A stretch of 64,000 nucleotides of DNA, from positions 4,030,001-4,094,000 of the forward strand of contig NZ_CP019062.1 of NCBI RefSeq assembly GCF_002951615.1. The letters run 5' to 3'. Below, one piece after another: positions 37,604-46,634 of this stretch. Position 1 is the first letter of the stretch. Each line of letters begins with the position of its first letter. The notes beneath the pieces are model-generated. The model did no database searches. It saw only the letters and a program-made list of their open reading frames with translations, and had not been told where the DNA came from. The translations under genes and the position numbers were made by a program. The DNA comes from Rahnella sikkimica (GTDB lineage Bacteria > Pseudomonadota > Gammaproteobacteria > Enterobacterales > Enterobacteriaceae).

Positions 37604-38236
37604 CTATTTACGTCCGTCGAGCAGCATACGCACCGCCAGTCCGCCCAGCACCGCGCCCATAAACCAGCGCTGAAGCACCATCCACAACGGGCGACCGGCC
37701 AGAAACAGGGCGATATATCCCGCCGACAGCGCGATCAGGGCGTTGAAGGTAAAGCTGACGATGATTTGCGTGATGCCCAGCACCAGAGATTGCGTGAGGA
37801 CGTGACCCTGCTCAGGAACGATAAATTGCGGCAATAACGTCAGGTACAACACCGCCGCTTTCGGATTTAGCAAATTGGTCACCAGCCCCATGGTAAAGAG
37901 CTTTCTGTTGCTGTCGCGCGGCAAATCTCTGACCTGAAACGGCGAGCGTCCGCCAGGTTTAACCGCCTGCCACGCCATATACAGCAAGTATGCCGCGCCG
38001 CCGATCCGCAGGGCGTCATAGGCGAACGGCACCGCCATCAGCAGCGCGGTAATGCCGAGCGCGGCAAACAGCATGTAAAACAGGAAACCCAGCACCACAC
38101 CGCCGAGGGAAATCAGCCCGGCTTTCGGGCCCTGACACAGCGAACGCGAAATCAGGTAAATCATGTTCGGGCCGGGTGTTAGCACCAGACCAACACAAAT
38201 CAGTAAAAAGGGGATCCAATGGGCGGCATCTGGCAT
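37604..38236 (-). CDS. LysE/RhtB-family amino-acid exporter
   Basis: Inner-membrane protein of 210 aa with about six hydrophobic segments. The family signature PGPNMIYLISRSL is at about 20-32 and NLLNPKAAVLYLTLLPQF near 110-127. Members export lysine, threonine, homoserine, leucine or related molecules, and this substrate is unknown. The ATG at 38236 is preferred because GGAG lies 8 bases upstream; an in-frame ATG 6 codons earlier is possible. Confidence 0.9.
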   Translation of the reverse strand: MPDAAHWIPFLLICVGLVLTPGPNMIYLISRSLCQGPKAGLISLGGVVLGFLFYMLFAALGITALLMAVPFAYDALRIGGAAYLLYMAWQAVKPGGRSPFQVRDLPRDSNRKLFTMGLVTNLLNPKAAVLYLTLLPQFIVPEQGHVLTQSLVLGITQIIVSFTFNALIALSAGYIALFLAGRPLWMVLQRWFMGAVLGGLAVRMLLDGRK

Positions 38237-38388
38237 GGTTTTCTCCGGCATCACGCTGAAAAGTTAAGCACACAGATATAGAAGGTTTTACGCTGTTTTG
38301 GCAAGCGGCCCGTTGTCATTTTTTATTCATCAATTCCGGTGCATTCTATGACCGCGTATTTTTTCTTCAGACTGAAAACTCAGGATTT

Positions 38389-39195
38389 ATGATGACTCAC
38401 ACTACGATGTCCGCAAAGCTGGCGTTAGCCAGTCAGATTGCGGCTCAGGCGGCAGAACTGGCGCTGGGTTTTTTCAACCGCCGGGACAGTATCGAAGTCA
38501 GCAGTAAACGGACGCAGGATTTTGTTTCGGAAGCCGATGTGGCGGTAGAACAGTTTATCCGTGCGCAGCTGGCACAGCATTTTCCGCAGGACGCGATTAT
38601 CGGCGAAGAGCTGGGCGGGACGCTGACCGACGCGGCCTGCTGGGTGATTGATCCGATCGACGGCACCTCGAATTTCCTGCGCGGTTCGCCGCTGTGGGGC
38701 GTTTCGCTCGGGCTGGTCGAACAGAAGAAACCGGTGATCGGCGTGGTCGCGCTGCCGGTGCTGAACGAGCTTTTTGCGGCAGAATCCGGAAACGGGATTT
38801 TCCATAACGGGAAACCTTTCCGCCGCGACGACCGTTTTGGCGATGTCCGGATTGTGTCGCTGGGCGACAGTTCTGACGACAAACTGGATGAGGCGTCGGC
38901 GTTTTATCAGGGGCTGCGCGCGGCAGAATGGTCGGTGCATTGTTACCGCTGCACGACGGTCGGCATGGTGTTTGCCGCCAAAGGGATTATCGACGGGCAT
39001 CTGCAACGCCGCACCACGCTGTGGGATATCGCCGGCGGTGCGGTGTTATGTCAGGAGGCCGGGCTGGAAACCGTGGTGAAATTCACCCAATTGCCGGACG
39101 GCACCGATAATTACCGGCACATGTCCGTGGCCGCCGGAACGGCAAATCTGCTGTCCGTGGTTCAGCCGTTATGGCCGGATTTTTCCCCGAAATAA
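38389..39195 (+). CDS. Inositol-monophosphatase-family phosphatase
   Basis: Mg-dependent phosphatase of 268 aa. Metal and phosphate motifs are GEELGG (about 74-79), WVIDPIDGTSNF (about 85-96) and WDIAGGAVLCQEAG (about 210-223). The family includes inositol-1-phosphatase, histidinol-phosphatase and 3'-phosphoadenosine phosphatase; length and lack of a cluster do not decide among them. Start ATG 38389 or 38392. Confidence 0.85.
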   Translation: MMTHTTMSAKLALASQIAAQAAELALGFFNRRDSIEVSSKRTQDFVSEADVAVEQFIRAQLAQHFPQDAIIGEELGGTLTDAACWVIDPIDGTSNFLRGSPLWGVSLGLVEQKKPVIGVVALPVLNELFAAESGNGIFHNGKPFRRDDRFGDVRIVSLGDSSDDKLDEASAFYQGLRAAEWSVHCYRCTTVGMVFAAKGIIDGHLQRRTTLWDIAGGAVLCQEAGLETVVKFTQLPDGTDNYRHMSVAAGTANLLSVVQPLWPDFSPK

Positions 39196-39356
39196 CCTTC
39201 TGGCGTTATTCTCAGCATAAATGAGCGTAACGCCAAAAATGCCTGCTACTTCAAGTTTTCAGCAACTGCGGGTAACACGAAAAATTCGTTCAGTAACGCC
39301 CGAATTACATTTTGAAAGTCAGTGTTTAACAAAGTGAAATATAGTTTCATTTATCC

Positions 39357-39383
39357 TAAAGTTCTTCCCCCGGTTGCCGTTAT
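39357..39383 (+). promoter_or_regulatory. Sigma-28 (FliA) promoter of the chemoreceptor gene
   Basis: TAAAGTTC, 11 bases, GCCGTTAT: a match to the flagellar class-3 consensus TAAAGTTT-N11-GCCGATAA with two mismatches. It lies 36 bp before the chemoreceptor ATG, tying its expression to flagellar assembly. Confidence 0.8.
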
Positions 39384-39419
39384 CACAGTTTCAAGTCACT
39401 GACTTAACGAAGTGTCCGG

Positions 39420-40988
39420 ATGAAAAAAATAACCAATCTCTCTGTACTGACGCGCTTACTGGGTGCGTTCGCCCTTGTTCTGGGCCTGATGCTGATCCTC
39501 GCGGCGATGTCTGCCTGGCTGCTCAATGGCAGCAATCAGCAAATTGAAAGTTACCGCGCCTACCGGCTTCCCGGCGTGCAGTATCCGTTAGTGATGCGCG
39601 GTACGCTGGCAGAATTACGGCTGCAACAGGTGCAGTACATCGCCTCGCCACAGGGTGCGCCGCGCGACGGCCATCGTGCTGAAATCCTGCAGGCCGTGGC
39701 GAACTTTAAAGCCGCCGAAAATTCCTATCACAAGCTGGACAGCGGCGGCAGTAAATCCGCGCTGTTTACGCAAATCGTGAATAACTTTGAACAGTTCTCG
39801 CTGGCGAACGACGCCGTCATTGCCGCGGTTGAGCGCAACGACATTGCGCAGGCGACACAAATCAGCGGCGACAACTCACGCAAATACCGCACGCAACTGA
39901 TGGCTGACCTGGCGACGCTGGTCAGCGATGAGCTGGCAAACAGTGAAAAGGCCGCCGCGCAGGCACGCAGCCGTTATCACAATGCCAGCATGATGTTCAT
40001 GGCGCTGGTGGGATTTGCCTTTCTTGTCTCGCTGGCGATGGCGTTACTGCTGGCGCGCAATCTGGTGAAACAGCTGGGTGGCGAACCGGCGTATGCGGCG
40101 TCGATCATGCGTGAAATCGCCGCCGGAAATCTGGCGGCGAAAATTGCGCTCAAACCGGGCGATACCGGCAGCCTGCTGGCCTCGCTGGAAGGGATGAATC
40201 AGCAGCTCAATAAAACCATTCATCAGATTATGGAAGGCAGCGAGTCCATTAATCACGCGGCCAGCGAAATCGAACAGGGCAATATTGATTTGTCGCAGCG
40301 CACGGAAGAACAGGCGGCGTCGCTGGTGCAGACCAGTTCAAACATGCAAAACCTGACAACAACCGTCAGCCAGAACGCTGAAAATGCCCGTGAAGCCAGC
40401 GCGCTGGCGCATGAAACCTCGAAAACGGCCTCGCAGGGCGGCGCGATTGTGACCGGTATGCAGGCGCATATGCGCGACGTTTCCGGCAGTTCCCGCGAGA
40501 TTATCAACATTATCAGCGTGATTGAGGGCATCGCGTTTCAGACCAATTTACTGGCGCTGAATGCCGCCGTGGAAGCCGCGCGAGCCGGAACGCAGGGGAA
40601 AGGGTTTGCCGTAGTCGCCAGCGAAGTGCGCGTGCTGGCGCAAAAAAGCGGGCAGGCGGCGAAAGAAATCAAAGACCTGATCCAGGGGACGGTGAGCAAA
40701 ATCGCCGAGGGTTCACAGCAGGCGGATCGCGCCAGTAAAGCGATGCAGGATATCGTCAGTTCGGTGAATAAAGTCGCCGGGATCGTCAGTGAAATTTCGA
40801 CCGCAAGTTCGGAACAACACACGGGGATCCACGAAGTCGGGATTGCGGTCGATCAGATGGACAGGGTGACGCAGCAAAATGCGGCGCTGGTTGAACAGGC
40901 CGCCGCAGCGGCGCAATCCCTGACCGAACAGAGCATCGAGTTGCGCAATGCCGTGCGGTTTTTCCGCACGGCGGCAGTTCAAAGCTGA
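39420..40988 (+). CDS. Methyl-accepting chemotaxis protein
   Basis: Chemoreceptor of 522 aa. Membrane segment 1 is at about 12-34, a helical periplasmic ligand domain spans about 35-188, and segment 2 is at about 190-212. A HAMP domain follows ([19 protein letters not shown]), then a long signalling coiled coil with the conserved hairpin tip [20 protein letters not shown]. The C-terminus ends FRTAAVQS, without the NWETF pentapeptide that tethers CheR and CheB in Tar and Tsr, so it probably relies on other receptors for adaptation. Ligand unknown. A sigma-28 promoter precedes it. Confidence 0.93.
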   Translation: MKKITNLSVLTRLLGAFALVLGLMLILAAMSAWLLNGSNQQIESYRAYRLPGVQYPLVMRGTLAELRLQQVQYIASPQGAPRDGHRAEILQAVANFKAAENSYHKLDSGGSKSALFTQIVNNFEQFSLANDAVIAAVERNDIAQATQISGDNSRKYRTQLMADLATLVSDELANSEKAAAQARSRYHNASMMFMALVGFAFLVSLAMALLLARNLVKQLGGEPAYAASIMREIAAGNLAAKIALKPGDTGSLLASLEGMNQQLNKTIHQIMEGSESINHAASEIEQGNIDLSQRTEEQAASLVQTSSNMQNLTTTVSQNAENAREASALAHETSKTASQGGAIVTGMQAHMRDVSGSSREIINIISVIEGIAFQTNLLALNAAVEAARAGTQGKGFAVVASEVRVLAQKSGQAAKEIKDLIQGTVSKIAEGSQQADRASKAMQDIVSSVNKVAGIVSEISTASSEQHTGIHEVGIAVDQMDRVTQQNAALVEQAAAAAQSLTEQSIELRNAVRFFRTAAVQS

Positions 40989-41007
40989 ACGTCAGGGCTG
41001 CACAGCG

Positions 41008-43101
41008 TCAGACTTTATCGATGATTTTGACCTGAGCGTCCCAGTCGGAATCGGGATGTTGGGCAATCTGTTGCGGCGTCATCGGACGCCCCAGCAGATA
41101 GCCCTGTAACGTGTCGCAGCCCAGCTGCGTGAGGAAATCCTGTTGCTGGATGGTTTCCACGCCTTCGGCCACGACTTTAAGATTCAGCGTCTGGCCCAGC
41201 GCAATGATCGCCGAAACAATGCTGGCATCTTCGCTTCCCGCAATCAGATCGTTAATAAACGCGCCGTCGATTTTCAGCTCGCTGGCGGGCAGACGTTTCA
41301 GATACAGCAGGCTGGAATAGCCGGTACCGAAATCATCAATAGACGCTTTGACGCCGTACTGCGTCAGGCGCTCGAGAATTTCCACGCTGACATCCGGGTT
41401 ACGCATCGCCGTGGTTTCCGTCACTTCCAGCGTCAGCATTTCCGGCGGGATCTGATGACGCTCAACGGTATCAATCACCATTTCCACCAGATTAGCCTGC
41501 TCAAACTGCAACGTGGAGAGGTTCACGGCGACGGTCCAGTTCGTGTGTCCGGCAAGATGCCATTCGCGCAGCTGACGGCACGCTTCGTTCAGCACCCATT
41601 CGCCAATCGGAATGATCAGACCGGTTTTTTCCGCCAGCGGCAGGAAAACGTCCGGGCTGAGGGTGATGCCGTTACGCTCCCAGCGCAGCAGTGCTTCGAA
41701 TCCGCTGACCGGCCCGTAAGGCGCAATAAATTTCGGCTGATAATGTAAACGCAGCTCGTGGTGTTCAATCGCCAGGCGCAAATCATTGAGCATCTGCAAC
41801 TGATTTTGCGCGTTGGCGTTCATCGACGGCTGGAAGAAACTGTGCCCGTTGCGGCCGGAGTTTTTGGTGTGATACATCGCCGCATCGGCATTGAGGATGA
41901 GCTCGCGTTCGTTTTCGCCGTCACCCGGATACACGGCAATGCCGATGCTGGCGGACACCAGCAGTTCGTAGCGGGAAACGTAAAACGGACGCGCAATCAG
42001 ATGCACCAGCCGGTCAGCCAGTTGCGAGGCATCGGCCGGTTCTGTTATCTCCATCAGCAGCACAAACTCATCGCCCCCCAGACGCGCCAGCGTATCGGTT
42101 GCACGGAGCTGAGACTGCAAACGTTCTGTGACCGAGATCAGCAACTGATCGCCAATATGGTGGCCGAACGCGTCATTCACCGCTTTGAAACCGTCGAGAT
42201 CGAGAAACAGCACGGCAAACTGAGATTCACCGCGTGACGCTTTCTGGAAAGCCTGCCCGAGGCGGTCTTCCAGCAACAAACGGTTAGGCAAACGGGTGAG
42301 ATTGTCGTGCAGCGCCAGTTGCGTCAGCTCGCGGTTAGCCTTTGCCAGCGACGACGCCAGAATGGACGTGCGCGCCTGCATACGGCCATCGAGAACTGAA
42401 ATAATGAGCGTAATCGCCAGAATCGCCAGTGTCACCACAATCACCAGCAGCGCCAGCCAGTTGTTATCCACACCGCTGAACGCCGCCATACTGTGGCTGT
42501 CCATCGGGAATTTGGCCGCTGCCATGCCGATGTAATGCATGCCGACAATCGCCGTGCCCATCACCACGGCGGCGCTGACGCGTAACAGCCGGACGTTGGG
42601 GGATTGCTGGCGCAGATGGAACGCCATCCACAAGGCGGCACCCGAGGCGACAATCGCTACAACAACGGACAGTGCAACCCACCCGTAATCATAAACAATC
42701 GGCGGCATCATCAGCATGGCCGCCATGCCGGTGTAATGCATCGCGGCAATTCCGCCGCCCATCAGCAACGCGCCGGCCAGCAAACGCCGCGCCGGTAAAT
42801 GCGGCAGGCAGACCAGCCACAGCGCAAAGGCCGACGAGATAATGGCGATCACCATAGAAAGCAGCGTGATAAACGGGTCGTAACCCATTGGCATAGCAGA
42901 ATTAAAGGCCAGCATACCGATAAAATGCATGGACCAGATCCCGATGCCCATCGCAATGGCACCCCCACTTAACCAGAGACGGGAAGCCTTTCCCTCTGTC
43001 GTGGCAACCCGGCCAGCCATATCAAGCGCGGTATAAGAGGCAAGCATTGCAACAATGAACGAAAACATTACAAGCACATTGTTGTAATTACTGGAAAACA
43101 T
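41008..43101 (-). CDS. MHYT-GGDEF-EAL membrane protein (c-di-GMP turnover)
   Basis: Protein of 697 aa. An N-terminal MHYT membrane sensor has three copies of the His motif (MHFIGM, MHYTGM, MHYIGM) thought to bind a metal and sense a gas or redox change. A GGDEF domain follows, with intact RLGGDEF at about 345, and then an EAL domain with FEALLRW and the later acidic motif DDFGTGYSS. Both catalytic sites look intact, so it may make and degrade cyclic di-GMP. The ATG at 43101 is chosen because GGAG lies 7 bases upstream; a GTG 4 codons earlier is the alternative. Converges with the chemoreceptor gene 19 bp away. Confidence 0.93.
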   Translation of the reverse strand: MFSSNYNNVLVMFSFIVAMLASYTALDMAGRVATTEGKASRLWLSGGAIAMGIGIWSMHFIGMLAFNSAMPMGYDPFITLLSMVIAIISSAFALWLVCLPHLPARRLLAGALLMGGGIAAMHYTGMAAMLMMPPIVYDYGWVALSVVVAIVASGAALWMAFHLRQQSPNVRLLRVSAAVVMGTAIVGMHYIGMAAAKFPMDSHSMAAFSGVDNNWLALLVIVVTLAILAITLIISVLDGRMQARTSILASSLAKANRELTQLALHDNLTRLPNRLLLEDRLGQAFQKASRGESQFAVLFLDLDGFKAVNDAFGHHIGDQLLISVTERLQSQLRATDTLARLGGDEFVLLMEITEPADASQLADRLVHLIARPFYVSRYELLVSASIGIAVYPGDGENERELILNADAAMYHTKNSGRNGHSFFQPSMNANAQNQLQMLNDLRLAIEHHELRLHYQPKFIAPYGPVSGFEALLRWERNGITLSPDVFLPLAEKTGLIIPIGEWVLNEACRQLREWHLAGHTNWTVAVNLSTLQFEQANLVEMVIDTVERHQIPPEMLTLEVTETTAMRNPDVSVEILERLTQYGVKASIDDFGTGYSSLLYLKRLPASELKIDGAFINDLIAGSEDASIVSAIIALGQTLNLKVVAEGVETIQQQDFLTQLGCDTLQGYLLGRPMTPQQIAQHPDSDWDAQVKIIDKV

Positions 43102-43366
43102 GTCAGGCTCCACGCAGGCAGGGGGGCTATTTTGGATTCGGCGATAATGGCATTAAGATTTATTAAAGGCGAATGAAGTTACGATAATTTTTTCGTGTAA
43201 TTAAGATTAATCCGTAAGTGATTTTAATCAAATGAAATAATTCTCTGGTTAATTTCTTTGTTAATAAACCTGAGAAACATCATGGTTTTTGAATGAATAT
43301 GATCCGGCTATTCAGGCCTTGTCTATAGTTAACAAATAATTAAATGAAACAGGGTGGAAAATATTT

Positions 43367-44035
43367 ATGATCATAGTGCATCATTTGGATAATTCACGTT
43401 CACAGCGAATCTTATGGATGCTGGAAGAACTGAGCGTTCCCTACGAAGTTAAGCAGTATCAGCGGGATAAAAAGTCGATGCTGGCCCCCGCTTCGCTGAA
43501 AAAAGTGCATCCTCTGGGTAAATCGCCGGTGCTGGAAGACAACGGGCTGATCCTTGCCGAGTCTGGTGCCATTATCGAATACTTGCAGGAAGTTTATGAT
43601 GAGGCCGGGACGCTGAAACCGGCGGCCTTCGCTGAGCGTCAGCAATACCGCTACTGGATGCATTATGCCGAAGGTTCGCTGATGCCGTTGCTGGTGATGA
43701 AACTGATTTTCAGCCGTTTAGGCAAACCGCCGATGCCGTGGCTGATCCGCCCTGTTGCGGGCGCAATCGGGCAGGGCGTACAGAAAAACTATCTGGATAA
43801 ACAAATTTATACCCACATGGATTATCTGGAGAAACATCTCGCCACGCATCCTTATTTTGCCGGCTATCAGTTCAGCGCAGCAGATATTCAGATGAGTTTC
43901 CCGATAGAGGCGATAAATGCACGTACCGGGCTCGGGAAATACCCACACATCAATGCGTGGTTATCGAATGTAACCGCGCGTCCTGCTTATCAAAAAGTCC
44001 TGGAGAATGGCGGACCCTTCACTATATTGCGTTAA
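43367..44035 (+). CDS. Glutathione S-transferase family protein
   Basis: Protein of 222 aa. The N-terminal domain reads VHHLDNSRSQRILWMLEEL with SRSQ as the active-site turn, then LGKSPVLEDNG and ILAESGAIIEYL. A C-terminal helical domain follows with YQFSAADIQMSFPIEA. It is the third GST in this window, and its sequence is distinct from the other two. No clear operon partner; a hairpin with arms TGTTGCGCTCA/TGAGCGCAACA (44051-44093) follows. Confidence 0.88.
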   Translation: MIIVHHLDNSRSQRILWMLEELSVPYEVKQYQRDKKSMLAPASLKKVHPLGKSPVLEDNGLILAESGAIIEYLQEVYDEAGTLKPAAFAERQQYRYWMHYAEGSLMPLLVMKLIFSRLGKPPMPWLIRPVAGAIGQGVQKNYLDKQIYTHMDYLEKHLATHPYFAGYQFSAADIQMSFPIEAINARTGLGKYPHINAWLSNVTARPAYQKVLENGGPFTILR

Positions 44036-44162
44036 ATGCTGAGACTATTTTGTTGCGCTCAGGTGGTGAGAGAGTGATCCAATGAGCGCAACATTAAAAC
44101 CCACGAAATAATCCTGTTTTCTCCGTGTTGCTTTCCCGTTTGTCGTCGCCAAAAGCGCTGAT

Positions 44163-44178
44163 GCGCAACCGTTACCGC
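44163..44178. promoter_or_regulatory. PurR-like operator upstream of ghxP
   Basis: GCGCAACCGTTACCGC, agreeing with the PurR consensus ACGCAAACGTTTGCGT at 11 of 16 positions, including the central CGTT. ghxP is repressed by PurR in E. coli. The site is about 280 bp before the start codon, unusually far, so an intervening promoter must be downstream. The rest of the 425-bp gap holds no recognised gene. Confidence 0.4.
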
Positions 44179-44460
44179 ACAGCAAATCGCCAGCCGGATG
44201 AATTTACACCACAACCGCGTTTTTATTGACCGGACAACGGTAAATTGTCGTCGATCGTAGTTGAAATGAGGGGTTTAAAGGCCGGATAATCGTTTGCTTA
44301 ATTATTTAGTCCCGCCATCCGCGATGTGAGTTAAACGTTTGCCTTGTAGATCTGACGCTGATTTCGGCGGTTTCAGGCTACGGGTAAGGAAGCGAACGTG
44401 AAGAAACGATTTCATAATGACCACGCCGGCTAATCAGTAAAGACATTCAGAGGATTTTCC

Positions 44461-45828
44461 ATGTCGAGTCAACACCCTCAGACGGGCAGCGCTGTTGCGC
44501 CAAAAGGCCCGTTTGATGCATTTTTCAAAATCAGTGCGCGTGGCAGCAACGTCCGTCAGGAAGTGATCGCCGGTTTAACGACGTTTCTGGCGATGGTCTA
44601 TTCGGTGATTGTTGTGCCGTCCATGCTGGGTAAAGCCGGGTTTTCACCGAGCGCGGTGTTTGTCGCGACGTGTCTGGTTGCCGGTTTTGGCTCCCTGCTG
44701 ATGGGCTTGTGGGCAAATCTGCCGCTGGCGATTGGCTGTGCAATTTCTCTGACGGCGTTTACGGCATTCAGCCTGGTGCTCGGCCAGCACATCAGCGTAC
44801 CGGTGGCGTTAGGCGCGGTGTTCCTGATGGGCGTGCTGTTCACGATTATCTCAGTCACGGGCATCCGCTCGTGGATTTTGCGCAACCTGCCGGCCGGCGT
44901 TGCGCATGGAACCGGCATCGGTATCGGCCTGTTCCTGTTGTTAATCGCTGCTAACGGCGTTGGCCTGGTGGTGAAAAACCCGCTGGACGGTTTGCCGGTC
45001 GCGCTGGGCGCATTTACCTCTTTCCCGGTGGTGATGACGTTGCTCGGTCTGGCGGTGATCTTCGGTTTTGAGAAACTGCGTGTTCCCGGCGGCATTTTGC
45101 TGGTGATCATCGCGATTTCCATTATTGGCCTGATTTTCGACCCAGCGGTGAAATATCAGGGTCTGTTCGCGATGCCTTCACTGGCAGGCGCAGACGGCAA
45201 ATCCGTGATTTTCGATCTCGATATCATGGGCGCGCTGAAAGCCGCGGTGCTGCCAAGCGTTCTGGCGCTGGTGATGACGGCGGTCTTTGATGCCACCGGC
45301 ACCATCCGCGCCGTCGCCGGGCAGGCAAACCTGCTCGATGAAAACGGTCAGATCATCAGCGGCGGCAAAGCCCTGACGGCGGACTCCGTGAGCAGCATTT
45401 TTGCCTCACTGGTCGGCGCGTCACCGGCGGCGGTTTACATTGAATCCGCAGCGGGTACGGCGGCAGGCGGCAAAACCGGTCTGACGGCCACTGTTGTCGG
45501 CATTCTGTTCCTGCTGATGTTGTTCCTGTCTCCGTTGTCCTATCTGGTTCCGGCTTACGCGACTGCGCCAGCGCTGATGTACGTCGGCCTGCTGATGCTC
45601 AGCAACGTGACCAAACTGGATTTCAACGACTTCGTCGACGCGATGTCTGGCCTGCTGTGCGCGGTATTCATCGTGCTGACCTGTAACATCGTCACCGGCA
45701 TTATGCTGGGCTTCAGCGCGCTGGTGATTGGCCGCATCTTCTCCGGCGAATGGCGGAAACTGAACGTCGGGACGGTGATTATCGCAGTCGCGTTAGTGGT
45801 GTTTTATGCCGGTGGATGGGCGATCTGA
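44461..45828 (+). CDS. ghxP: Guanine/hypoxanthine permease GhxP
   Basis: NCS2-family purine transporter of 455 aa with 12-14 hydrophobic segments, importing guanine and hypoxanthine by proton symport. Signature stretches [31 protein letters not shown] and [16 protein letters not shown] match the E. coli protein. AGAGGA lies 7 bases before the ATG. As in E. coli it is followed by yjcE on the same strand. It joins HpxO (about 20 kb away) as a purine-related gene. Confidence 0.95.
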   Translation: MSSQHPQTGSAVAPKGPFDAFFKISARGSNVRQEVIAGLTTFLAMVYSVIVVPSMLGKAGFSPSAVFVATCLVAGFGSLLMGLWANLPLAIGCAISLTAFTAFSLVLGQHISVPVALGAVFLMGVLFTIISVTGIRSWILRNLPAGVAHGTGIGIGLFLLLIAANGVGLVVKNPLDGLPVALGAFTSFPVVMTLLGLAVIFGFEKLRVPGGILLVIIAISIIGLIFDPAVKYQGLFAMPSLAGADGKSVIFDLDIMGALKAAVLPSVLALVMTAVFDATGTIRAVAGQANLLDENGQIISGGKALTADSVSSIFASLVGASPAAVYIESAAGTAAGGKTGLTATVVGILFLLMLFLSPLSYLVPAYATAPALMYVGLLMLSNVTKLDFNDFVDAMSGLLCAVFIVLTCNIVTGIMLGFSALVIGRIFSGEWRKLNVGTVIIAVALVVFYAGGWAI

Positions 45829-45921
45829 ATGCCAGGCCGGGCATTCGGTACGGCCATTTCTGACGGTGAAAGTTTCGGTTTTTCAATGGCGGTGATCGCC
45901 GCCATTAGCCATTTTTAAAGA

Positions 45922-46195
45922 CAGGCTGGCGTAAGTTTCGGTTTTTCCTGTGCGGTTATCACATAGTCTTTCGCGCCGAAACCGAGCAGAGAGGAAAGTG
46001 CTTTTCCTCTCTGCACTCTCCTCGCTTTTTTACTGCGCGCTGTCGCTGGCTGGCTATGTTTCAGCGACTCTGGCTAGTGCCGCAAACGCCGCCGCTGCGC
46101 GGTGCTCTCGCCTCGGGTTCGAACCTGCTCGAAAAAAGACTCTCGCCGTTTCTCACTCCTCGCTCGACGTCGTTTTGAAAGCGGCCACTGGCTTC
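45922..46195 (-). repeat. Structured intergenic repeat, copy A (minus orientation)
   Basis: The reverse complement of this stretch aligns with the repeats at 46242 and 50931. Shared blocks on its minus strand include GCGACAGCGCG followed by AGTAAAAAA. Three hairpins are in the same order as in the other copies: TTCGA/TCGAA (46118-46133), CCGC-GCA-GCGG (46092-46102), and a 12-bp stem GCAGAGAGGAAA/TTTCCTCTCTGC (45986-46014). A partial second copy of its outer part (GACGGTGAAAGTTTCGGTTTT) lies at 45863-45883. No protein frame is supported. Confidence 0.8.
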
Positions 46196-46241
46196 TCTAA
46201 ATTCAAATGCAGACTGGTTTTATCTTTAAGAAGGGTAAGCT

Positions 46242-46460
46242 GGCGCGCTCAAAATCCAGCTGAACGGAGCGGCTTCGAGACCTATGGCTCGAAGACCGAG
46301 TGAAGGCAGCACGAAGTGCCTGGATTTGCGCCACACGCTGGAGTAACAGAACACGTCCATCGACCCAGCGACAGCGCGCAGTTAAAAAAACGCAGGATTC
46401 CAAAGGGTTTCGTTTAAAACCCTTTGGGCCAGTTTGGGCGGCGAGCCCAAGGTTTTGACT
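46242..46460 (+). repeat. Structured intergenic repeat, copy B
   Basis: Begins GGCGCGCTCAAAATC like copy C. Conserved blocks are ACCGAGTGAAGG, GATTTGCGCCACACGC and CAGCGACAGCGCG. Hairpins: CTTCGAG/CTCGAAG (46273-46294), GCAC-GAA-GTGC (46309-46319) and CCAAAGGGTTT/AAACCCTTTGG (46400-46427). It faces copy A across about 46 bp, forming a head-to-head pair. Confidence 0.82.
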
Positions 46461-46634
46461 TTAAAGCCACTGTGAGTGGCAACTCAAGGTTTTGATTTTG
46501 GTTCTAAAACAGCTCTGCGCAGCCCCCAACCGCACGCATCGATTTAAATCATGTCCCCTTTTGATCTACTATTCCCCCTGTATGTGTCAGACCCCGTCTG
46601 ATTGAAATCATAAAAACAAGAGTCTAAGGAAAGC

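Noticed and set aside
45950..46303. Possible 117-residue protein in the ghxP-yjcE gap
   Set aside because: It crosses repeat copy A. The matching region in the other copies does not keep the frame, and the conserved feature is base pairing.
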